Source: CAYSDL01 sp964429875
GTDB lineage: Bacteria; Fidelibacterota; Marinisomatia; SCGC-AAA003-L08; D37C17
DNA length: 15,330 nucleotides
Direction of reading: 5' to 3'
Assembly (NCBI GenBank): GCA_964429875.1
Contig: CAYSDL010000034.1
Location: 1 to 15,330, forward strand
The translations under genes were made by a program, and so were the position numbers. The notes below the pieces were generated by a model. It did no database searches. It was not told where the DNA came from and saw only the letters and a program-made list of their open reading frames with translations. Below are positions 8,895-15,330 of the stretch, piece by piece (positions within the stretch are counted from its first letter, which is position 1; the number at the start of each line of letters is the position of its first letter).

Positions 8895-9155
8895 TTATTT
8901 CAATAAAATCATTTTATTTGTCTGAGTAAAACTTTCAGCTCTCATTTGAAGAAGATAAATACCAGAAGGTGCATTTTTTGGAGACCAAAACATGCCATGA
9001 GATCCAGCAGAAATGAATCCATTATATAAATTTTCTACTTTTTGACCAAGTATATTATATACATCAACCCTTAACATAGTGTTATAAGGAATATCTACGT
9101 TGAAATATGCAGTAGGGTTAAATGGATTTGGATATATATCATTTAATTTAAAATC
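8895..9155 (-). other. C-terminal sorting-type domain of the giant protein
   Basis: The last 85 residues start near DFKLNDIYPNPFNPTAYF, continue with LRVDVYNILGQKVENLYNG, then SPSGIYLLQ-like strands (NAPSGIYLLQMRAES), and end in Lys-Met-Ile-Leu-Leu-Lys. This is the familiar C-terminal signal recognised by type IX secretion in Bacteroidota and found widely in related marine phyla. It predicts export and surface attachment or release. Confidence 0.85.
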
Positions 9156-12100
9156 AGAGGGGATTAAATCTTCTGCTTCTAAAATTTCTTCAATAGTCAA
9201 ATAAAAAGTATCTTCAATAGTTTGCCCTGATATATCTGTAGCTGTTAAAGTAATTAATGCACTGCCTACACTAACAAAATTAAGGTTAAGATTATTTGAA
9301 ATAACTTCAAGATTAACAATGTCACTAGAAGTTTCTACAGTATAAAATAAATTTTCCTCATTCATTAATAATTGATCAACATCAACTATATATGATGAAA
9401 CATCTATTACATAAGGACAGTAGAATCCTAATGAGGAGTCACAAAAATCAGCTATAGGAAATACTAAGTCTTCAAAATAATTAAGTCTAACTGGCGGGTC
9501 ATTGATACTTTCAACTATTAATGTAAAATTGAGTTGATCATAATACGTATTTGATTCATATCCAGGATCAATGTCATCAAATGCATAAACTGCAATATCA
9601 AAACTTCCAAAATAATCAGGGGCAGGAATAACTTGAAGATTATTCCCATCAACAAAACAAGCAATTGGATCTGATGAATTGATTGGCTGTGCAAAATAAG
9701 TGATCACATCGCCATCAATATCATTTGCAATTAATTCTACATTAAACACGTTATCTTCCTGAATAGTTGTATTGTTAATATTAGATAGATATTCTTCTAT
9801 AGATAAATCAAATTCAGGCGGGTTTCCAGGGTATGCATCAGTATTAACTTGATCACCTTCAGAAAGATTAGAGTCAGTTTCAAATTCAAGATTATTGTAT
9901 GCTGAAGCCCTATAATAATAATCAAGAGATCCTTCAAGTTCAGAATCATTATATTCTGATTCTACTAAATCCTGTACCAAAAGATTTCCATTTCTATATA
10001 ATTTATATTTATCATCCTGAATATTAATAGATGTGTATTCAAGACCTAACTGAGAAAAAGTAAGAGGAGGGTTTTCATATGCAGTTAAAATATTACCTGA
10101 TGTAGAATTCCAAACTCTAAAATAAATTTCATTACCACCTGAGAATCCATTACCAGAACCATCATTTGCACTAACAGATAGCTGCCCAAAAGGAAGCGGA
10201 GTAATCCCTTTACCAACACATAATTCTCCATCAAAAACCGCAACAATTGAACCGTCAGGTATACTTTCACCATTATACATTAATTCATTTACTATAATTG
10301 ACATTGGCGAGTATGGATTTCCTTCAAATGACAAATAAAATAAATCATCTGCTTCTTCATTGGTAAAGGTAGCTGGATCCCAATTAAGTTCAGAAAAATC
10401 AGGTATATCTGTTGAAGAAGTACGTGGTTCAAGATTATCATTTAGATTTTCTAAATTTATTGGAATAGTAGCTGCCAGTCTTGATGTTTGCCCTGCAATA
10501 AAAACACTTTCTTCATTTGATGGAAGAGATATGCCCAATTCATTTCTTGCTGTTATAAAATAAAAATATGTAACACCTCTACCTAAATCATTATCAGAGA
10601 AGTCAGTATTAGAAGTTTCCCCCAAGTACTGTGAGTATAAAATGTCCCCCTGAATATTTTTTTCTTGTTTATAAATCTGATAAGTTATGGGGGAAGAACC
10701 ACTAACCTGTTCCCATGATAAGTAAACATCTCTATTATTGACTTCAAGATTTAAAACCGGCACTGCAACTGGCAATTGATTTTGAGTTGTATTACAAACT
10801 ACTGAAGATTTTTCGCCTTCTAATCCTTCACTATTAACACCACTTACAGCATAACAAAAATTCATATTATCTTCTAAATTAAAATCTGTGTATAAACTAA
10901 TATCAGATTCATCGATATGAACAACATTGTCTAAATTGTCTAAATTAAAATTTTCTAAATCAAATCTATAAATTCTATATATGTTTGCTTCTCCTCCAAT
11001 AGGAGGACCATAGCCCGTAACATGCTCCCAATCAAGATTCATTGAATTTTGATTAGAGTTTACGACAAGGTTTAAGGGCGCAGCGGGAGAAACTTCTGGC
11101 AGGGTTGTCAACTCAAGAATAGATGAAGCTTGAGATTCTCCATTTGAATCAATTGAAGTAATAGAATATTGATGCAATGTTGAATTTTCAAGACCATCGT
11201 GTACAAATTCAGAAGTGCTAACCTCTCCTTCACTAAGCAATAAATTTCTATCATAAACCCTATAACTTTCAGCATTATTTACATCAACCCAATCTAGAAC
11301 AATTTCATTATCAGGGAATATTATATTTTGAGTAACAGTAGAAATGATATCCCCCATATTTATAGCAGTCAGGGAATTATTATATGGTAAAGTAGTTATT
11401 ATAATTTCTTCTGACCATCCAGAATATCCTGAATTATTATGTGCTCTGACCTTGTAGCCAAATGCAGAATTGTTAAGCAAACCTTGGTCGGAATAATTTT
11501 GGTCAAATATGTTATTAATAATAATATCATAGTTTTCATCAACAACAGTCCATTCTCTTTCTAATAAATAATCAATTTGACTATCACTACCTGAACCTGG
11601 AGAATCAAACCAATTTAAATTTATAGAATTAACATTAGAACTGTAAGACATAGTAGGAATTCCAGGACGAGTCAATGCATCATATTCACTACTTAAAGCT
11701 ACATCAAAATCAATTAGAGATACAGAAGAAATTTGATATATATATTCTGTATTATAATTTGTAGTCTCATCAACATAACTATTATTAATTAAATTCACTT
11801 GAATAGGAGAACCATCTCTTGAAATCTCAAAATTAATTGCATTATATGTAGTATTATCATCTTCATAAATCATGTAATCACCGTACTCTGGTCTAGACCA
11901 TTGCAAATACAAACCTTCTGTTAATGTACTTATGCTTACCTGAGATGATGCAGAGGGAGGATAAACATTTAACTCAATAGATGGAGCACTTAAATCTTTG
12001 AATACTGGATCAATTAAATTACCTGATTCATCAGTAAATTCTACAATCGTTGCATCTACATCTTTTTCAATAGAATTTCTCCAAATTCTAATTTTTATTT

Positions 12101-15100
12101 CATTTCCATTTATAAATCCATTTATACCATCACTAATATCATCCATTGAAGTTACTATCTGAGCTCCAGAATTATTAACAAAGCCCTCATCAGGAACAAT
12201 ATAAGCACCTACACATAAATCGCCATCAAAAACTCCTATTTCATCTCCTTCAGAAAGCTCTATTAAATTCCATGATGCAACATCAACAATTATTGTCATA
12301 GGAGTAAATGGATTACCACTCCATATTGGTGTAAAATGAGCATCTCTATTCTGAGTAATAATATTATTTTCTACAATAATTTCTTCATTTTCAGGCAAAT
12401 ATATTGATAACTCTGAATCATCAGAAACTTTAAGGTAGTATGCATTCCCAGAGGTCATACTTATAATAGAATTTTGTGCATTTCCACCTGTAATGTAATC
12501 TGGGATATATACATTCCCTGCTTCATCAAACATTAATTCAACAAATTCATTTTCTAATAAACTTTCAAGAACATTTTCGACTAGATTAGACATAGGAGAA
12601 CCATCTGAATGGCTATCAGGAATTGGGTAGGATATCACATTCCAACCCTTTGATAAACCAATAGTAAATGGAAGAGAAATATTTTGATTAGAAGTTATAT
12701 CTAATATAGCAGAATTTTGCATTTTCATAAGATATCCCTCGGTGCTTAACCATAAACCAATATTATCATACCAGTTTACTCCAGCTTGATCTTGGAAAAT
12801 TGCTGCACCTGTTTCATCTAGAACCAATAACATATCGCTGTGTATTGGAGAGAGGATATCAAAAAGCGAGGCTTCAGAGGGCAAAAGATTAAGTGAAAAC
12901 ATGTTCCAACCCTGATCAAAAGATAAAGATTGAGTAAAAGTACATGAGCCATCATCAATGACTGCATCTGGATCAAAATTATCAGCATAATTATTTGTAC
13001 ACCCAATCTCTGCGTAAGAATTAATTGCTGAATCATAAACATAAAAATCCTGGGACCATTGATTTATTCCTGGTGAGACATCAAGTAAATAAGTTTCTTG
13101 ATCAGAAGAATCGAAAATTAAAAATATAGGAGTATCAGATTCAGTACAATAACCTTGAGTTTGTTGTGAAGAAGTAGCATTAGAATTATCATACCCCATT
13201 ACAGGGACTGTAGTTTCGCCACCACTATCTGCATATACCCAGCCAACACAAACTCCATTTAAAAATGCTCCTACAACATCGCATGAATAAGGATTATTCA
13301 CGCACTCTGATTCATTAGCATTACTACTTGGAGCCCAACCGTCACCTATTGCATACGAGCCTTCTATGAGGACTTCTTGGAAACCATAGAAACCTATTTG
13401 AGATGATTGATAAAAATTCCAACCTGACTCCTGATTTAGGTGCCCATCTAAAAGCCCGCAAGAAGATCCATTTCCATTACACTCACCGCAGATATCATAA
13501 GTCGCATTTCCACCGCAAACACCCGCGCAATCTTCAAATACTGTCCCACCCCAAGTTCCTTCGCAATCCTGTATACAATCATTTTCAATAATATCATCAC
13601 ATGTACCACATTGGTCTTCAACTAAATCAGTATAATAATCACCAACACAATCAGGATCGCCATGATCAATACTGCCAGATACAGTTAAATTAAATGATGA
13701 ACCATTAGAAGATGTTACAGCTCCAAAATTACCTAAACTAAGCTCTGTTGATCCTGATGTTATATCAGCAAATGATAATATTGTAAGTACACCAGTGCCA
13801 GCTGGGATAGTACCACCTGTTAATGAGAAACCAAGAACAGTACCACTTCCTGTTTGAACATCAAAACCAGCATCTCCAGCTGCGCCACCTGAACCGCCTG
13901 TTAAAGCAAGACCGGAAACATCAAACTGGAAGCCAGCTACTGAGCTACCAAAATCATATAAAACTTCGAGTGTTCCTAAAGAATCAAATGCTCCAAGAGA
14001 AAGAGTTGCAACTTGACATGCTGAAACATCTTGCTCATCTTCATTTGTAATAGTATAATCAGTGTTATCATAACATGATGGATATGGAGGACAAAAGGCA
14101 TTTCCTCCTAATTCCACCCAATCTGCACCAGTTACAATATTGCAAATAGATTGTGGAATAACTCCTGATAACTCATTTTCATCAAGCTCAACTGCAAATG
14201 GACCATTATAATCTAATGAATTTTCATGTTCATGCTGATCAAACATTTCATCAGTTAACTCACCGCTAAACTGATTATCACTTAAAGCTAAATATCCAGA
14301 ACAATTAAAAACTGATGGAGGGATTGGTCCTGTTAGATTATTCGCCGTTAAATCTAAATCTCTTAAATTATTCAACTCCCCAATTTGTGATGGGATTTCT
14401 CCTGTCAATTGATTATAACCCAAGGAAAGTTTATATAACTGACTAAAGTTTCCTATTTCAGGAGGAATTTCTCCTATGATTTGATTCCCCCATAGATGCA
14501 ATGTATATAAATTTTCAATATTGCTTAACTCTAATGGAAATTCAGTAAGATGATTATCACTCAAGTAAATATTTCCAAGAGAATCTAAATCTCCAATTGT
14601 GCTTGGCAGAGCAGTAAGTTGATTTCCTCCTAAGTTTAAATTAAATAAGTAATCTAGATTCCCAACACTCTCTGGAACTGATGTAATCTGATTACTTCCT
14701 AATTCTAAATCTCTTAAATTAACTAATTCACCAATTTCTGATGGAAGATCACCTGAAATTTCATTATCAGTTAATCTAAAATACCTTAAGTTTTCCAAAT
14801 TACTTATTTCAATTGGGATTGAGGTAAATTGATTATACCCCAGCTTTAATGTATCTAAGTTTGTTAGTTGACCTATCTCAGAAGGAATTGCTCCAGTAAG
14901 ATAATTTCTATCTAAATTCAACATCTCCAAGTTAACTAAATTTCCAATTTCTGGAGGAATTTCTCCTGAAACCAAAGTGTAGCTTAAATTAAGTGATACC
15001 AGATTAACTAATTGACCAATTTCTGGCGGTATTGGCCCTATTGGATCATAATTGTAATACCAATATTCATCATAAAGATTCAAGTAAGTTGTTGTCTCAA

Positions 15101-15287
15101 TATTATAACATTCACCCCACAACTCAACATTTTCATTACAAGCACCATCACAATCTAGACCAGGACCATCACATACACCACATTCATCTAGAACATTGCC
15201 CTCGCAGTCACATGCGCCTTCATTTATGCCATCACCACAACATTCGCCGCATTCATCAAGAACTTTGCCATAAAAATCACATTCCAC
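8895..15287 (-). CDS. Giant modular secreted/surface protein with LRR, cohesin-like, FN3 and cadherin-like domains and a C-terminal sorting domain; 5' end doubtful
   Basis: The frame encodes 2130 residues from a GTG at 15287. In order, with rough residues: Cys-rich repeats (1-57), plant-type leucine-rich repeats (70-400), cohesin-like domain (423-542), second Cys-rich block (543-615), VGAF/CVG module copy 1 (616-750), a DDGSC-type Cys motif (760-782), two GWN repeats (786-962), module copy 2 (981-1064), about five fibronectin type III domains (1110-1600), module copy 3 (1640-1735), an FN3-like remnant (1757-1820), two cadherin-like domains (1820-2035) and a sorting-type domain with IYPNPFNPTAYF (2045-2130). 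The layout indicates an exported adhesin or binding scaffold; no enzyme domain is seen. A protein with this C-terminal signal should have a Sec signal peptide, but none is visible. GTG is the only standard start in the 13 codons after an in-frame TAA (15329-15327), and it lacks a ribosome site. The gene may be 5'-truncated, carry a nonsense or frameshift change, or be misassembled. Confidence 0.85.
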   Translation of the reverse strand: MECDFYGKVLDECGECCGDGINEGACDCEGNVLDECGVCDGPGLDCDGACNENVELWGECYNIETTTYLNLYDEYWYYNYDPIGPIPPEIGQLVNLVSLNLSYTLVSGEIPPEIGNLVNLEMLNLDRNYLTGAIPSEIGQLTNLDTLKLGYNQFTSIPIEISNLENLRYFRLTDNEISGDLPSEIGELVNLRDLELGSNQITSVPESVGNLDYLFNLNLGGNQLTALPSTIGDLDSLGNIYLSDNHLTEFPLELSNIENLYTLHLWGNQIIGEIPPEIGNFSQLYKLSLGYNQLTGEIPSQIGELNNLRDLDLTANNLTGPIPPSVFNCSGYLALSDNQFSGELTDEMFDQHEHENSLDYNGPFAVELDENELSGVIPQSICNIVTGADWVELGGNAFCPPYPSCYDNTDYTITNEDEQDVSACQVATLSLGAFDSLGTLEVLYDFGSSVAGFQFDVSGLALTGGSGGAAGDAGFDVQTGSGTVLGFSLTGGTIPAGTGVLTILSFADITSGSTELSLGNFGAVTSSNGSSFNLTVSGSIDHGDPDCVGDYYTDLVEDQCGTCDDIIENDCIQDCEGTWGGTVFEDCAGVCGGNATYDICGECNGNGSSCGLLDGHLNQESGWNFYQSSQIGFYGFQEVLIEGSYAIGDGWAPSSNANESECVNNPYSCDVVGAFLNGVCVGWVYADSGGETTVPVMGYDNSNATSSQQTQGYCTESDTPIFLIFDSSDQETYLLDVSPGINQWSQDFYVYDSAINSYAEIGCTNNYADNFDPDAVIDDGSCTFTQSLSFDQGWNMFSLNLLPSEASLFDILSPIHSDMLLVLDETGAAIFQDQAGVNWYDNIGLWLSTEGYLMKMQNSAILDITSNQNISLPFTIGLSKGWNVISYPIPDSHSDGSPMSNLVENVLESLLENEFVELMFDEAGNVYIPDYITGGNAQNSIISMTSGNAYYLKVSDDSELSIYLPENEEIIVENNIITQNRDAHFTPIWSGNPFTPMTIIVDVASWNLIELSEGDEIGVFDGDLCVGAYIVPDEGFVNNSGAQIVTSMDDISDGINGFINGNEIKIRIWRNSIEKDVDATIVEFTDESGNLIDPVFKDLSAPSIELNVYPPSASSQVSISTLTEGLYLQWSRPEYGDYMIYEDDNTTYNAINFEISRDGSPIQVNLINNSYVDETTNYNTEYIYQISSVSLIDFDVALSSEYDALTRPGIPTMSYSSNVNSINLNWFDSPGSGSDSQIDYLLEREWTVVDENYDIIINNIFDQNYSDQGLLNNSAFGYKVRAHNNSGYSGWSEEIIITTLPYNNSLTAINMGDIISTVTQNIIFPDNEIVLDWVDVNNAESYRVYDRNLLLSEGEVSTSEFVHDGLENSTLHQYSITSIDSNGESQASSILELTTLPEVSPAAPLNLVVNSNQNSMNLDWEHVTGYGPPIGGEANIYRIYRFDLENFNLDNLDNVVHIDESDISLYTDFNLEDNMNFCYAVSGVNSEGLEGEKSSVVCNTTQNQLPVAVPVLNLEVNNRDVYLSWEQVSGSSPITYQIYKQEKNIQGDILYSQYLGETSNTDFSDNDLGRGVTYFYFITARNELGISLPSNEESVFIAGQTSRLAATIPINLENLNDNLEPRTSSTDIPDFSELNWDPATFTNEEADDLFYLSFEGNPYSPMSIIVNELMYNGESIPDGSIVAVFDGELCVGKGITPLPFGQLSVSANDGSGNGFSGGNEIYFRVWNSTSGNILTAYENPPLTFSQLGLEYTSINIQDDKYKLYRNGNLLVQDLVESEYNDSELEGSLDYYYRASAYNNLEFETDSNLSEGDQVNTDAYPGNPPEFDLSIEEYLSNINNTTIQEDNVFNVELIANDIDGDVITYFAQPINSSDPIACFVDGNNLQVIPAPDYFGSFDIAVYAFDDIDPGYESNTYYDQLNFTLIVESINDPPVRLNYFEDLVFPIADFCDSSLGFYCPYVIDVSSYIVDVDQLLMNEENLFYTVETSSDIVNLEVISNNLNLNFVSVGSALITLTATDISGQTIEDTFYLTIEEILEAEDLIPSDFKLNDIYPNPFNPTAYFNVDIPYNTMLRVDVYNILGQKVENLYNGFISAGSHGMFWSPKNAPSGIYLLQMRAESFTQTNKMILLK
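12095..12345 (-). repeat. VGAF/CVG module, copy 2 of 3 in the giant protein
   Basis: The unit begins with SGNPFTPMTIIVDV, contains EGDEIGVFDGDLCVGAYIV, and ends with GNEIKIRIW. Copy 1 (about 13040-13440) has DVVGAFLNGVCVGWVYAD and TPIFLIF. Copy 3 (about 10085-10345) has GNPYSPMSIIVNE, DGSIVAVFDGELCVGKGI and GNEIYFRVW. Copies 2 and 3 are clearly alike; copy 1 is more divergent. Function is unknown. Confidence 0.65.
13440..13660 (-). other. Second Cys-rich repeat block of the giant protein
   Basis: Residues about 543-615 contain DQCGTCDDI, DCIQDCEGTWGG, FEDCAGVCGGNATYDICGEC and NGNGSSCG. The spacing matches the N-terminal block, so the same cassette type is used twice, flanking the LRR and cohesin-like domains. 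Confidence 0.65.
13660..14020 (-). other. Cohesin-like domain (Gly/Ala-rich) within the giant protein
   Basis: Residues about 423-542 read as a compact beta-sandwich, with GTLEVLYDFGSSVAGFQFDV, a Gly/Ala-rich turn (TGGSGGAAGDAG), IPAGTGVLTILSFADIT, and a closing LTVSGSIDHGDPDC. The pattern fits a cohesin-like carbohydrate-binding or dockerin-type fold. The stretch from about 13850 to 13950 is visibly richer in G and C than the surrounding gene. No dockerin partner is evident in the window. Confidence 0.6.
14080..15080 (-). repeat. Array of plant-type leucine-rich repeats (about 12-13 units)
   Basis: The giant protein repeats a 23-24 residue unit of the form LxxLxxLxLxxNxLxGxIPxxIGxL, for example NLEMLNLDRNYLTGAIPSEI and QLYKLSLGYNQLTGEIPSQI. 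Some units lack the Gly-x-Ile-Pro turn and are shorter (for example NQITSVPESVGNLDYL). The DNA repeats too: near-identical 'ccaatttctg...ggaatttctcc' stretches recur around 14390, 14460, 14945 and 15015. LRR solenoids usually bind proteins or glycans. Confidence 0.85.
15115..15287 (-). other. N-terminal Cys-rich repeat block of the giant protein
   Basis: Two to three short units of the type CDxxGxVLDECGxCxGxG occupy the first 57 residues (VLDECGECCGDG, VLDECGVCDGPG). Cys spacing suggests local disulphides, as in small EGF/tenascin-like stalk repeats. The visible start falls at the first unit, which hints that coding sequence upstream has been lost. Confidence 0.6.
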
Positions 15288-15330
15288 TGAAATAAAAACA
15301 TCAACATCAAAGTCACCTAATTCATATTAA

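Noticed and set aside
14080..15080. CRISPR array or eukaryotic contamination, suggested by regular repeats and plant-like LRRs
   Set aside because: The spacing is that of 23-24 residue protein repeats in an open frame without unique spacers. The same gene carries bacterial Cys-repeat and sorting-type domains without introns.
15032..15295. Plus-strand His-rich open frame (87 codons), with similar ones at 13403-13591 and 13823-14050
   Set aside because: The His/Gln/Leu richness is the antisense reading of Asp/Asn/Cys/Gly codons in the repeats of the giant protein.

Overview
The window is an AT-rich bacterial segment in which all recognisable genes lie on the minus strand. Read right to left, they are: a giant modular secreted protein (15287-8895), a long Cys/Asp-rich lipoprotein (8779-5606), a TonB-dependent outer-membrane receptor (5613-1849), and the first 618 codons of a secreted protein that runs off the left edge (1856-1). 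No RNA gene, CRISPR array, insertion sequence or housekeeping gene was seen.

The style of the proteins suggests a marine Gram-negative bacterium of the Fibrobacterota-Chlorobiota-Bacteroidota (FCB) group. Candidatus Marinimicrobia (SAR406) is my best guess. This is inference from four traits: a C-terminal 'YPNPFNP' sorting-type domain, Cys repeats of the 'DECGVCDG' / 'DCAGVCGG' type, a 'GCTNNYADNFDPDA...DDGSC' type motif, and a TonB receptor with an N-terminal carboxypeptidase-regulatory-like domain. No marker gene is present to confirm it.

The three left genes look like one tightly coupled transcription unit. Lipoprotein to receptor overlap by 8 nt (ATGAATAA). Receptor to left-edge gene also overlap by 8 nt (TTGATTAA), provided the left gene uses the TTG start that its Shine-Dalgarno sequence and signal peptide favour. 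A 97-115 nt gap separates this unit from the giant gene; it holds a short perfect palindrome and only weak promoter-like sequence.

Working model (inference): the receptor, its co-encoded lipoprotein and the downstream secreted protein form an outer-surface uptake or binding assembly analogous to SusC/SusD-type pairs. The lipoprotein has no visible SusD resemblance. All three carry Asp/Asn/Gly loops resembling calcium-binding repeats. The giant protein is a surface or secreted adhesin-like mosaic: Cys repeats, plant-type leucine-rich repeats, a cohesin-like domain, three copies of a 'VGAF...CVG' module, fibronectin type III domains, cadherin-like domains and a C-terminal sorting domain. It lacks a visible signal peptide, and an in-frame stop lies 13 codons upstream of its only plausible start, so its 5' end may be damaged or misassembled.
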